Source: Burkholderia sp. Bp8992
GTDB lineage: Bacteria; Pseudomonadota; Gammaproteobacteria; Burkholderiales; Burkholderiaceae
Direction: 5' to 3'
Assembly: GCF_003853705.1 (NCBI RefSeq)
Contig: NZ_QTQI01000027.1
Span: forward strand, 1-64,000
DNA length: 64,000 nt
Under the pieces are notes generated by a model. It saw nothing but the letters and a program-made list of their open reading frames with translations, was not told the DNA's origin and did no database searches. Shown here in pieces: positions 23,481-32,099 of this stretch (positions are counted from its first letter, which is position 1; each line of letters opens with the position of its first letter). Position numbers and translations under genes: made by a program.

Positions 23481-25418
23481 GTGAATACGGAAATCGATGC
23501 CACCCGTTCCGCGCTCGGCGCCGCCGGCCTGCTGGGCCGCCTGCGTGCGCTGCTGCGCATGGGGCCGGCCGGCGGCCGCGTCGGCACGCTGAGCCGGCTC
23601 GCGATCGACGGCCTGCCTGACGCATGGACGCAACTGGAGGCGGGTGGCCTGTACGCGATCTACGCGGCCGGCGGCACGCCGGGGTGCGACGCACTCGTCT
23701 GGGAAAGCGCGCGACAGGCGCGCACGCGCAACGTGACGGTCGTGCTCGCGCGCGATGCGGCGCGCGTCGCGGACCAGATGGAGTCGCTCGGTTTCGCGGA
23801 CGGCGCACAACCGGCCGGCTGGCCGCGCAACCTGAACGTGCTGGCGATGCCGGCGGCGGAGCCGGCCAAAGGTGACGGCACCGACGCGCCGCGCCGCGCG
23901 GCGCCGGGCCCGTTCGCACGGCTGACCGGCGGCCTGCGCGCGATGAAGCGCTACGGTTTTCGCGCGCGTTCGCTGTATTTCGTCGAAGGCGCCCAGCGCT
24001 GGTTCAGCTGGGACGACCCGATCGCGCTCGCGGATGAAGCACGCGCGCTGGCCGACTGGTGCCGGACGCACCGGATCGCGCTCGTGCTGCTGCTCGATCC
24101 CGAAGCGGCGCGGGCGGGCGACGGCGTGCGCACCGACGATGCGCCGCTCGTGCGCGCGGCGGACCGAACGCCGCGCAGCGGCTTCCACGGTATCTGCTCG
24201 GGCGTCGCGCAGTTGCAGCGCACGCACGGCGAACTGCTGTGGATCGTCGATTTCTGGCGCGCGGGCGACACGCTCGCGGCCGGTGAAGTGCGGCCGCTGC
24301 GCTTTGCGCCGGGCGGCCGGCTGTCCGCGAGCGTCGACGGCGGCGCGACCGAGCCGGCGCACCGGATGAAGCTCGCGAGCGACGAGGATCGTGTCGTCGT
24401 CAGCCGCGCGGTGCTCGACGGCACGAATCGCGTGCCGGCCGGCTGGGAAATCGTCGAAGACAACGCGGCCGTCGTCGCGGCGTGCGCGCATGCCCAGGCT
24501 GCCACCGCGGTGCTCGTGTTCCGTTCGCATGCGCAGCTCGAAGCGTTGTGCGCGGACGTGCATGCGTTGCGCCGGCAATGCGGCGGCGCGCTGAAGATCG
24601 CGGTCGTGGAGCGCGGCGAAGTGCTGCGCCAGCAGTTCGAGATGCTCGTGCTGAGCGTCGGCGCGAACCGTGTCGTCGCGCGCGATTTGCCGGTCTCGCG
24701 GATGCAGGCCGCCGTGCATGCGCTGCGCGGCCAGCTCTACGCGCGGCCGGTCGCGCCCGACTATCGCGCGGCGCTCGCGGCCGCGCTCGGCGATTCGGTG
24801 CTCGGCTATCTGCCGGTCGGCGCGTTCTGCCTGCGCATTCGCGCGGTGCTCGATCGCGGCGCCGTGCTCGCGCTGCCGCACACGCTCGCGAAGATCACGC
24901 TGCTGCCGGGCGTGTCGCACGTCGATGCATTGCGGCACTGCCGCCCGCGCCGTGCGGGCGACGTCGTGACGGCCGATCCCGGGCATCTGTTCGTGTTCCT
25001 GTTCGCGTGCGAACCGGTCGACGCCGACGACGCGCTCGCGCGGATCTTCGACGTGCCGGTCGACACGCTGTCCGATCGCGTCGTGTGCCTCGGGCAGGGC
25101 AGCATCGACACCGAGCTCGATGCGCTGAAGGCCGAGAACCGGCGCGCGCCGATCGCCGACTACAGCGACCTGTTCGCGGCGACGCACCCGGCCGGCGGCG
25201 CACGCACGCCGCCCGCGGGCGCCGATCTCGGTGTGACGCCGGCCGAAGCGAGCGAGGCGATCGAGCAGATCGACGCGATCGTCGCGCTCGAGGCGATCGG
25301 TGAATCGCCGGCGCCCGATGCCGTCGACGCACCGGCGCCGCCTCCCGTCATTCCCGCCGCGCGTGCGCGCGGCGCTACCCGCAGCGCGATGCCGCTGCGC
25401 AAGCAGGAGCGCGCATGA
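23481..25418 (+). CDS. bcsE: Cyclic-di-GMP-binding cellulose synthesis factor BcsE (645 aa)
   Basis: BcsE enhances cellulose synthesis by binding cyclic-di-GMP through its GIL domain. An N-terminal degenerate ATPase-like domain (about 40-215) is followed by a receiver-like region and the GIL domain. The RxGD ligand motif is seen as R491-A-G493-D494 in PRRAGDVVTADPG. The C-terminal ~100 residues are Ala/Pro-rich. The GTG start lies 9 bases beyond the insertion element, with AGGGGA as ribosome-binding site; the first bases of that site come from the element-side CTAG. Without the element, bcsE would begin 10 bases after the bcsC stop. The next gene bcsF overlaps by ATGA. Confidence 0.9.
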   Translation: MNTEIDATRSALGAAGLLGRLRALLRMGPAGGRVGTLSRLAIDGLPDAWTQLEAGGLYAIYAAGGTPGCDALVWESARQARTRNVTVVLARDAARVADQMESLGFADGAQPAGWPRNLNVLAMPAAEPAKGDGTDAPRRAAPGPFARLTGGLRAMKRYGFRARSLYFVEGAQRWFSWDDPIALADEARALADWCRTHRIALVLLLDPEAARAGDGVRTDDAPLVRAADRTPRSGFHGICSGVAQLQRTHGELLWIVDFWRAGDTLAAGEVRPLRFAPGGRLSASVDGGATEPAHRMKLASDEDRVVVSRAVLDGTNRVPAGWEIVEDNAAVVAACAHAQAATAVLVFRSHAQLEALCADVHALRRQCGGALKIAVVERGEVLRQQFEMLVLSVGANRVVARDLPVSRMQAAVHALRGQLYARPVAPDYRAALAAALGDSVLGYLPVGAFCLRIRAVLDRGAVLALPHTLAKITLLPGVSHVDALRHCRPRRAGDVVTADPGHLFVFLFACEPVDADDALARIFDVPVDTLSDRVVCLGQGSIDTELDALKAENRRAPIADYSDLFAATHPAGGARTPPAGADLGVTPAEASEAIEQIDAIVALEAIGESPAPDAVDAPAPPPVIPAARARGATRSAMPLRKQERA

Positions 25419-25621
25419 TTGCCGTACTCGTCATCGGTTTCATCGCCGGCATCGTGATCGCGGTGCCGGTGTGGATCGTCGCGCAGCACCTCGGCATCGG
25501 CCGCGGCTTTCATGCGCCGCGCGGGATCGACCGGCACGACGCGGTGCCGTGCGAACTCGTGCCGGTTGCGCTGCGCGGCCGGTTGCTGCCCGGCGCCGTC
25601 GACGACAAGGCGGCGCGATGA
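25415..25621 (+). CDS. bcsF: Single-span membrane protein BcsF (68 aa)
   Basis: One N-terminal membrane helix (residues ~4-24, AVLVIGFIAGIVIAVPVWIV) and a short polar tail. Size and topology match E. coli BcsF (about 63 residues), which sits in the membrane with BcsG and helps recruit BcsE. ATGA overlaps join it to bcsE upstream and bcsQ downstream, so the three are translated as a block. Confidence 0.85.
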   Translation: MIAVLVIGFIAGIVIAVPVWIVAQHLGIGRGFHAPRGIDRHDAVPCELVPVALRGRLLPGAVDDKAAR

Positions 25622-26397
25622 AGACGATCGCCATTACGTCGACGACCGGCGGCGCGGGCCGCACGACGCTCGCCGCCGCGCTCGCGGTGCTGCTTGCGCG
25701 CCGCGGCCGGCCGGTCGTCGCCATCGAATTCGATCCGCAGAACCTGATGGGCGCGGCGCTCGGCCTCGACACGCTGGCCGAACAGGGTCTCGCGCAAAGC
25801 GTGCTCGGCGGCGCGGAACCGTGGCACACGCATACGTGGCGCAACGCCGACGACGTGCTGTTCGTGCCGTACGGGCAAGTCGATGCCGCCGATGCAGCCG
25901 CATGCGATGCACGGCTCGCGGCCGATCCCGCGTGGCTGTCGCGCGCGCTGGACGAGATCGCGCTGCCGGCCGACGGCGTCGTGCTGGTCGACACCGCGCG
26001 CTATCCGTCGCCGCAGGCCGAGCAGGCGATTCGCCGCGCGGACCTGACGCTCGTCGTCGTGCCGCCGGAGCCGGCCGCCTGCGCGACGACGGCCGCGCGG
26101 CTCGGTGCGCTGCGGGCCGGCGCCGGTGAACTGCAGATCGTCGTGAACCGGCTGAATCCGGCACGCGACATGCAGCGCGACGCGCTCGCGATGCTGCGCG
26201 CGGTCGCGGGGCCGGCATCGATGCTCGAACAACGGATCCACGTCGACGCGGCCGTGCCCGAAGCGCTCGCGCGCGGCAGCTGGATCTTCGACGACGCGCC
26301 GTATTCGCAGGTGTCGCACGACCTGAACGGCATCGCGAACTGGGTCCATGCATGGTTGACCGCCGTCGCCGCGGGCCGCAGCGGAGCGGCGCGATGA
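25618..26397 (+). CDS. bcsQ: MinD/ParA-like cellulose factor BcsQ (259 aa)
   Basis: A SIMIBI-class P-loop protein that positions the cellulose machine and forms a complex with BcsE and BcsR. The deviant Walker A is TSTTGGAGRTTL (residues 8-19), where the usual KGGVGKTT lysines are replaced; the signature Lys is Thr and the P-loop Lys is Arg. BcsQ of E. coli also lacks the canonical Lys, so this is a family trait. Walker B-like GVVLVDTARY follows at about 120-130. The ATG at 25618 overlaps the bcsF stop; a longer frame starting inside bcsE is a shadow. The end overlaps bcsA by ATGA. Confidence 0.9.
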   Translation: MKTIAITSTTGGAGRTTLAAALAVLLARRGRPVVAIEFDPQNLMGAALGLDTLAEQGLAQSVLGGAEPWHTHTWRNADDVLFVPYGQVDAADAAACDARLAADPAWLSRALDEIALPADGVVLVDTARYPSPQAEQAIRRADLTLVVVPPEPAACATTAARLGALRAGAGELQIVVNRLNPARDMQRDALAMLRAVAGPASMLEQRIHVDAAVPEALARGSWIFDDAPYSQVSHDLNGIANWVHAWLTAVAAGRSGAAR

Positions 26398-28931
26398 AGC
26401 CCGCGTTCGCGCCGCGACTGCGCACGCTCGGCCGCCGTGTGGCCGACTGGTGCGCACGCGGCATCGGGCTGCCCGCCGAGCGCACGCTGGTCGACTGGTT
26501 CGTGCGGCTGTTCTTCCATGCACCGCCGCCCGGCCGGCCCGATCACGTGCGCCGCTGGGTGCGCGTCGCGTTCCTGCGGCTCGCGCACGACTGGGGCGTG
26601 CTGCAGCCGCTGAGCCCGCGCGAATGGCTGTGGCGCGCGATCGTGCGCGCGCCGCGCGCGGCCGACGGCCGGCCTGCGCGCGATCCGCTCGCGTGGTTCG
26701 ACAAGACCGTCGTGCCGGCTTACGTGGCCGGGCGCGCGGTCGGCCGGCGCATCAACGCGCTGCTCGACCGGCTGCCGTGGACGCGCTGGGGCGGCTGGCT
26801 CGATGCGCGCGCGAACGGCGTCGGCCGCCGCCGCTGGCTCGCGCCGCTGCTGCTCGTAGCCGGGGCGGTGCTGTGGGCCGCGGCCGGGATGTCGCCGCTG
26901 ATGCCCGGCGCGCAGTTCGCGTTCTTCGCGATCGTCGCGGTGCTGGCGCTCGCGCTGCGGCGCTTGCCGGGCCACCTGCCGACGCTCGCGCTCGCGTCGC
27001 TGGCGCTGCTCGCGACGGTGCGCTACGTGTGGTGGCGCACGACGCAGACGCTCGACTTCCGCAGCCCGGTCGAGGCTGTCGCCGGCTACCTGCTGTACGG
27101 CGCCGAAGCCTATACGTGGATGATCCTGCTGCTCGGCTTCGTGCAGACCGCGTGGCCGCTCGACCGGCCGATCGTGCCGCTGCCCGACGACCCCGACACC
27201 TGGCCGACCGTCGACATCTACATCCCGACCTACAACGAGCCGCTGTCGGTCGTGAAGCCGACGGTATTCGCCGCGCAGAGCATCGACTGGCCGACGGAGA
27301 AGCTGCGCGTGTACCTGCTCGACGACGGCAAGCGCCCCGAATTCGAGGCGTTCGCGCGCGAGGCCGGCATCGACTACGTGACGCGCGACGACAATCGTCA
27401 CGCGAAGGCCGGCAACATCAACCGCGCGCTGCCGAAGACGCACGGCGAATACATCGCGATCTTCGACTGCGATCACGTGCCGACGCGCTCGTTCCTGCAG
27501 ACGACGATGGGCGTGTTCCTGCGCGACCCGAAGTGCGCGCTCGTGCAGACGCCGCACCATTTCTTCTCGCCCGATCCGTTCGAACGCAACCTCGGCACGT
27601 TCCGCGAGATCCCGAACGAGGGCAACCTGTTCTACGGGCTCGTGCAGTCGGGCAACGACCTGTGGAACGCGACGTTCTTCTGCGGCTCGTGCGCGGTGCT
27701 CAAGCGCACGGCGCTGGAGGAGGTCGGCGGCGTCGCGGTCGAGACCGTGACCGAGGATGCGCACACGGCGCTCAAGCTGCACCGGCGCGGCTATACGTCC
27801 GCGTACCTGCCGACCGTGCAGGCGGCCGGCCTCGCGACCGAAAGCCTCGCGGGCCACGTGAAGCAGCGCACGCGCTGGGCGCGCGGGATGGCGCAGATCT
27901 TCCGCATCGATAACCCGTTCCTCGGGCGCGGGCTCGGCTTCATCCAGCGGATCTGCTACGGCAACGCGATGCTGCACTTCTTCTACGGGATTCCGCGCCT
28001 GGTGTTCCTGACGATCCCGCTCGCGTACCTGTTCTTCCACCTGTACTTCATCAACGCGTCGTCGCTCGCGCTCGCGAGCTACGTGATCCCGTACCTCGTG
28101 CTCGCGAACGTCGCGAACTCGCGGATGCAGGGACGCTATCGCCATTCGTTCTGGGCCGAGGTGTACGAGTCGGTGCTCGCGTGGTACATCGCACTGCCGA
28201 CCACCGTCGCTTTCTTCAGCCCGAAGCACGGCAAGTTCAACGTGACCGACAAGGGCGGCAAGATCGACGAAGGCTACGTCGACTGGTCGACGTCGAAGCC
28301 GTATCTCGTGCTGTTCGGGATGAACGTGCTCGCGATCCTCGCCGGCCTGTGGCGGCTCGCGGCGGACCAGGGCGACGAGGCGTCGACGATCCTGATCACG
28401 CTCGGCTGGACCGTGTACAACCTCGCGATGCTCGGCGCGGCGCTGGCCGTCGCGCGCGAGACCAAGCAGGTGCGCGTCACGCACCGGATCGCGATGCGCG
28501 TGCCGGCCATGTTGCTGCTGGCCGACGGGTCGACGGCCGCGTGCTTCACGAGCGACTACTCGACCGGCGGCCTCGGCCTCGAGGCCGTGCCGGGGCTGCC
28601 GCTCGCCGTCGGCGACACGCTGACGGTGTGCGTGACGCGCGGCGACCGCGCGTTCCCGTTCCCGGTGCGCGTGACCCGCGTGACGCCGACGCATGTCGGC
28701 GTGAGCTTCGAGGAACTGACGCTCGAACAGGAGCGCCAGCTCGTGCAGTGCACGTTCGGTCGTGCCGATGCCTGGCTCGACTGGCACGAGGGCGAGCGTC
28801 TCGACACGCCGCTCGGCGGGCTGAAGGAAGTGCTGCGGATCGGGCTGGACGGCTACGTGCGGATGTGGAAGGGTGCGGCGCGCGGCGTGCAGGCGATGCT
28901 GGCGCCGAAACTCGATCGGGCGCGCGACTGA
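26394..28931 (+). CDS. bcsA: Cellulose synthase catalytic subunit BcsA (845 aa)
   Basis: Processive GT2 glycosyltransferase that polymerises UDP-glucose into beta-1,4-glucan and extrudes it across the inner membrane. Substrate motifs are in order: DDG (310-312), DCD (358-360), TED (453-455) and QRTRW (491-495). Membrane segments lie before (about 145-260) and after (about 520-700) the catalytic domain. A C-terminal PilZ domain has both cyclic-di-GMP motifs, R698-IAM-R702 and D721-YSTGG. The N-terminal ~140 residues are the extra segment also found in the longer enterobacterial BcsA. Activation by cyclic-di-GMP is therefore expected, with the divergent GGDEF protein as a candidate source. The start overlaps bcsQ by ATGA. 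Confidence 0.97.
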   Translation: MKPAFAPRLRTLGRRVADWCARGIGLPAERTLVDWFVRLFFHAPPPGRPDHVRRWVRVAFLRLAHDWGVLQPLSPREWLWRAIVRAPRAADGRPARDPLAWFDKTVVPAYVAGRAVGRRINALLDRLPWTRWGGWLDARANGVGRRRWLAPLLLVAGAVLWAAAGMSPLMPGAQFAFFAIVAVLALALRRLPGHLPTLALASLALLATVRYVWWRTTQTLDFRSPVEAVAGYLLYGAEAYTWMILLLGFVQTAWPLDRPIVPLPDDPDTWPTVDIYIPTYNEPLSVVKPTVFAAQSIDWPTEKLRVYLLDDGKRPEFEAFAREAGIDYVTRDDNRHAKAGNINRALPKTHGEYIAIFDCDHVPTRSFLQTTMGVFLRDPKCALVQTPHHFFSPDPFERNLGTFREIPNEGNLFYGLVQSGNDLWNATFFCGSCAVLKRTALEEVGGVAVETVTEDAHTALKLHRRGYTSAYLPTVQAAGLATESLAGHVKQRTRWARGMAQIFRIDNPFLGRGLGFIQRICYGNAMLHFFYGIPRLVFLTIPLAYLFFHLYFINASSLALASYVIPYLVLANVANSRMQGRYRHSFWAEVYESVLAWYIALPTTVAFFSPKHGKFNVTDKGGKIDEGYVDWSTSKPYLVLFGMNVLAILAGLWRLAADQGDEASTILITLGWTVYNLAMLGAALAVARETKQVRVTHRIAMRVPAMLLLADGSTAACFTSDYSTGGLGLEAVPGLPLAVGDTLTVCVTRGDRAFPFPVRVTRVTPTHVGVSFEELTLEQERQLVQCTFGRADAWLDWHEGERLDTPLGGLKEVLRIGLDGYVRMWKGAARGVQAMLAPKLDRARD

Positions 28932-28958
28932 CGCGGCGCTCATCATGGAGTGGTTTAG

Positions 28959-30515
28959 ATGACGTTCTGGAATCTGTATTTCATCCTGAAGTTCGCGCTG
29001 TTCGCGACCGGGCACCTGCAGCCGTTCTGGCTCGCGAACCTCGCGTTCGCGGTGGCGCTCGTGGCGAGCGCGCCGATCCGGCAGCGCGCCTGGCGCATCG
29101 TCCGGCAGGTCGTGGCGATCCTGGTCGCGGTGCCGCTGCTCGCGCGCGAGATGCATGCGCCGCCGCTCGCGCGTCTCGCCGAGGCCGCGCGCGAAGTGAG
29201 CACGTTCCGCCTCGACTACTGGATGGAACTGCTGCCGCGCCTGCTGCCGCCGGTGCTGGTGCTGACGGTCGTCGGCGCGCTGATCGTCTATTTCATCGTC
29301 AACCGCTGGCTGCGCGTCGCGACGTTCGTGCTGGCCGTGCTGATCGTGATGCCGCTGTGGCAGGCCGGCAGCGGGCTGATGGCGCGCGTCGTCGCGCCGG
29401 CCCAGCAGCAGGCGAACGCAACGGGCGCCGCGCGCGCCGACCAGCCCGAGGACCACAACGCGGCGCTCGCGACGTTCCGCGCCCAGGAGTCGCAGCGGCA
29501 GGTCGCGTTCGGCCATCTCGGCAGCGATCCGGCCGCGCAGTTCGACGTGATCGTGCTGCACATCTGCTCGCTGTCGTGGGACGACCTCGACGCGGCGAAG
29601 GTGCGCAACCACCCGATGCTGAGCCACTTCGACTACCTGTTCTCGAACTTCAGCACGGCGGCGAGCTACAGCGGCCCGGCGGCGATCCGCGTGCTGCGCG
29701 CGAGCTGCGGCCAGGAAGCGCACGCCGACCTGTACAAGCCCGCGCCGCAGCAGTGCCACCTGTTCTCGCAACTGGCGAGCGCCGGCTACTCGGTGCAGTC
29801 GCTGCTGAACCACGACGGCCATTTCGACAACTTCCTGCAGGTGGTCCACGACAACATCGGCGTGGCCGATGCGCCGATGATCTCGAACGCGGCCGCGCCC
29901 GTCGCGATGCACGCGTTCGACGGCTCGGCGATCAAGGACGACTATTCGACGCTCGCGAACTGGTACGCGCAGCGCGCGTCGGTGCCGGGCCCCGTCGCGC
30001 TGTACTACAACACGATCAGCCTGCATGACGGCAACCGCATCGTCGGCAGCGCGCTGACGAGCATCGACTCGTATCCGCAGCGCGCGACGAAGCTGATGAA
30101 CGACTTCGACCGGCTCGCGGACCTGATCGCGCAGTCGGGCCGCCGCGCGGTGATCGTGTTCGTGCCCGAGCACGGTGCCGCGCTGCGCGGCGACAAGAAC
30201 CAGGTCGCGGGCCTGCGCGAGATCCCGACGCCGCGCATCGTGCACGGGCCGGTCGGCGTGCGGCTCGTCGGCTTCACCGGCAACCACGGCGCGACGACCG
30301 TGATCGACCAGCCGACCAGCTTCCTCGCACTGTCGCAGTTGCTGTCGAACCTGGTGTCGAACAGCCCGTTCAAGCCGGGCACGACGCTCGCGCAGTACGC
30401 GGCGGACCTGCCGCGCACGCGGATGGTCGGCGAGAACGAGGGCACGGTGACGATGCAGACGGCCGCGGGCTACGCGGTGAAAACTCCGGACGGCGTATGG
30501 ATCGACGAACAGTAA
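28959..30515 (+). CDS. bcsG: Cellulose phosphoethanolamine transferase BcsG (518 aa)
   Basis: Inner-membrane enzyme that moves phosphoethanolamine from phosphatidylethanolamine to cellulose. Four to five membrane helices lie in the first ~150 residues, then a periplasmic alkaline-phosphatase-fold domain. HICSLSWDD begins the domain, and SYSGPAAIR carries the nucleophile serine (Ser236 or Ser238). HDGHFDNF and VPEHGAALRGDKNQ hold metal ligands. Length matches the family (about 560 in E. coli). Its presence with BcsE and BcsF predicts that this organism makes pEtN-modified cellulose. It starts 27 bases after bcsA and ends overlapping the bcsR-like gene. Confidence 0.92.
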   Translation: MTFWNLYFILKFALFATGHLQPFWLANLAFAVALVASAPIRQRAWRIVRQVVAILVAVPLLAREMHAPPLARLAEAAREVSTFRLDYWMELLPRLLPPVLVLTVVGALIVYFIVNRWLRVATFVLAVLIVMPLWQAGSGLMARVVAPAQQQANATGAARADQPEDHNAALATFRAQESQRQVAFGHLGSDPAAQFDVIVLHICSLSWDDLDAAKVRNHPMLSHFDYLFSNFSTAASYSGPAAIRVLRASCGQEAHADLYKPAPQQCHLFSQLASAGYSVQSLLNHDGHFDNFLQVVHDNIGVADAPMISNAAAPVAMHAFDGSAIKDDYSTLANWYAQRASVPGPVALYYNTISLHDGNRIVGSALTSIDSYPQRATKLMNDFDRLADLIAQSGRRAVIVFVPEHGAALRGDKNQVAGLREIPTPRIVHGPVGVRLVGFTGNHGATTVIDQPTSFLALSQLLSNLVSNSPFKPGTTLAQYAADLPRTRMVGENEGTVTMQTAAGYAVKTPDGVWIDEQ

Positions 30516-30694
30516 TCCTTCCCGGCGACGGCGACGACGATCGCCTGTCGCAACCGAACGACGTGATCGGTCTCGCGCGGCATCTGCCCGCGCTCGATCC
30601 CGAGCGTTATGTCGACGAGCAGGCGCGCCGCGCGTTCGTCGAGTCGCTCGACCGCTGGCCGACGCTCGCGAAGCTGATGGGATTGAAGCCGTAA
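30497..30694 (+). CDS. bcsR: BcsR-like small cellulose factor (65 aa)
   Basis: The C-terminal half (DVIGLARHLPALDPERYVD, then ARRAFVESLDRWPTLAKL) aligns with E. coli BcsR, which ends in a similar NDIVALK...LP..DY and LKRWPLLAEF pattern. BcsR binds and stabilises BcsQ in the synthase assembly. The start ATG lies inside the end of bcsG, overlapping by 19 bases in another frame. In E. coli bcsR precedes bcsQ and opens the operon; here it closes the operon. Confidence 0.75.
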   Translation: MDRRTVILPGDGDDDRLSQPNDVIGLARHLPALDPERYVDEQARRAFVESLDRWPTLAKLMGLKP

Positions 30695-30700
30695 ACGCAC

Positions 30701-30726
30701 GACGGCCGGCAGGCGTGCCGGCCGTC
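30701..30726 (+). terminator. Hairpin after the cellulose operon
   Basis: A perfect 10-bp stem GACGGCCGGC/GCCGGCCGTC with a 6-base loop, 6 bases after the bcsR-like stop and just before the convergent pirin gene (ends 30750). Little T tract follows, so it may act with both transcripts. Confidence 0.55.
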
Positions 30727-30749
30727 CTTGGTCGGGCGCGCGCGTCCGC

Positions 30750-31634
30750 CTATTGCGCCTTGCGCGCCGGCTGGCGCGTCCACTCGTCTTCTTCGCCCGG
30801 CACCTTGCCGAACGTCTGATCGGCCCACGCGGCGCGCGCCGCGTCGATCTTCGCGCGTTCGCTCGAGACGAAATTCCATTCGATGAACCGCTCGCCCGGC
30901 AGGTGTGCACCGCCGAGCAGCATCACGCGCGCGCCGTTCGCGCTGGCGAGCGCCGCGGTCGCGCCCGGTTCGAGCACGGCCATCGTCGCCGGGGCGAGCG
31001 GCGTGCCGTCGACGGTGAGATCGCCGTCGACGAGATACACGCCGCGCTCGTCGTGCTCCGCATCGAGCGCGAGTTGCCCGCCCGACGCGAATTCCGCATA
31101 CGCATAGAGCGTCGGCGAGAACACGGCGACCGGCGACGTGAGTCCGAACGCGGTGCCCGCGATCACGCGCACGTTCACGCCGTCGCGCACGAACGACGGC
31201 AGCGTGTCGGCCGCGTGGTGAACGAATGCGGGCGCGGTGTCCTCATGCTCGACCGGCAGCGCGACCCAGGTTTGGATCCCGTGCACCGGCTGCTCGCGCG
31301 GCCGGTCCTCGTCGGGCGAGCGTTCCGAATGCACGATGCCGCGGCCGGCCGTCATCCAGTTCACGTCGCCCGGCACGATCTTCTGCCGGAAGCCGAGGCT
31401 GTCGTGATGCATCAGCGAGCCGTCGAACAGGTAGGTGACGGTCGCGAGCCCGATGTGCGGATGCGGCAGCACGTCGATGCCGCGGCCGGCCGGCAGCACG
31501 GCCGGGCCCATTTCGTCGAAGAAGATGAACGGGCCGACGAGGCGCGCGGCACGCGCGGGAAGCACGCGGCGCACGACGAGGTTGCCGATGTCGCTTTCGC
31601 GCGGTGTGAGCAGGGTCTTGATCGAGGCGGACAT
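30750..31634 (-). CDS. Pirin family protein (294 aa)
   Basis: A bicupin with the metal-binding set of pirins in the N-terminal cupin: His58 and His60 in LPHPHIGLAT, His102 and Glu104 in GRGIVHSER. Bacterial pirins of this kind can act as quercetin 2,3-dioxygenases or bind central-metabolism enzymes; the substrate here cannot be told. The start at MSASIKTLL is chosen because the longer upstream frame overlaps the osmC gene. It is the second gene of a minus-strand pair, 20 bases after osmC. Confidence 0.9.
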   Translation of the reverse strand: MSASIKTLLTPRESDIGNLVVRRVLPARAARLVGPFIFFDEMGPAVLPAGRGIDVLPHPHIGLATVTYLFDGSLMHHDSLGFRQKIVPGDVNWMTAGRGIVHSERSPDEDRPREQPVHGIQTWVALPVEHEDTAPAFVHHAADTLPSFVRDGVNVRVIAGTAFGLTSPVAVFSPTLYAYAEFASGGQLALDAEHDERGVYLVDGDLTVDGTPLAPATMAVLEPGATAALASANGARVMLLGGAHLPGERFIEWNFVSSERAKIDAARAAWADQTFGKVPGEEDEWTRQPARKAQ

Positions 31635-31654
31635 GGTGGGGATCCCGGGAAGCG

Positions 31655-32047
31655 TCAGGCGATCGCCGTGTCGATCGTGATCGGGTGCGTGAGGATCTTG
31701 TGTACCGGGCACGCGTTCGCGATCTGCAGCAGGCGCTCGCGCTGCTCGCCGGTCAGGTCGCCGTCCAGCGTGATGCGGCGCACGATCGTGCTGCCCGCGC
31801 TGCCCGATTCGTGCGCGAGCTTCACGTGCACTTCGGCGAGCGGCCAGCCTTTTCGTTGCGCATACATCTTCAGCGTGATCGCGGTGCACGCGCCGAGGCT
31901 CGACAGCAGCAGCGCGACGGGCGTCGGTGCCGCATCGCCGCCGCCGAGCGGCGCGGGTTCGTCGGCGCGCCACTGGTGGACGCCATCGCTGAAGTGGACG
32001 AGGTAATCGACCGAGCCGATGCTCGCTTCGACGGACAGTTCGCTCAT
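31655..32047 (-). CDS. OsmC/Ohr family peroxiredoxin-like protein (130 aa)
   Basis: An OsmC-fold protein that reduces organic hydroperoxides with a reactive cysteine pair, Cys54 in SSLGACTA and Cys113 in NACPVHK. The usual family length is about 130-140 residues. The ATG is clear and no longer start is needed. It precedes the pirin gene in a probable two-gene stress operon. Confidence 0.9.
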   Translation of the reverse strand: MSELSVEASIGSVDYLVHFSDGVHQWRADEPAPLGGGDAAPTPVALLLSSLGACTAITLKMYAQRKGWPLAEVHVKLAHESGSAGSTIVRRITLDGDLTGEQRERLLQIANACPVHKILTHPITIDTAIA

Positions 32048-32099
32048 TGCAATTCCAGGTGGGGAAGGAGGGTGGGCCGGCGGCGTGGCCGGCCGGGCG

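Noticed and set aside
23200-23484. Short coding frames within structured element copy 1 (and 37033-37293 in copy 2)
   Set aside because: Both copies have short frames with similar peptides (RRxSLVWxGQTALLT), but these follow from the conserved hairpin DNA. Frames occur on both strands with no ribosome-binding sites.
25618-25660. BcsQ as inactive because its P-loop Lys is missing
   Set aside because: BcsQ of E. coli also lacks the canonical P-loop lysine, so the change is a family feature and not evidence of decay.
26001-30287. A 1428-codon minus-strand frame opposite bcsQ, bcsA and bcsG
   Set aside because: His/Arg/Gln-rich composition and complete overlap with well-supported genes mark it as an antisense shadow.
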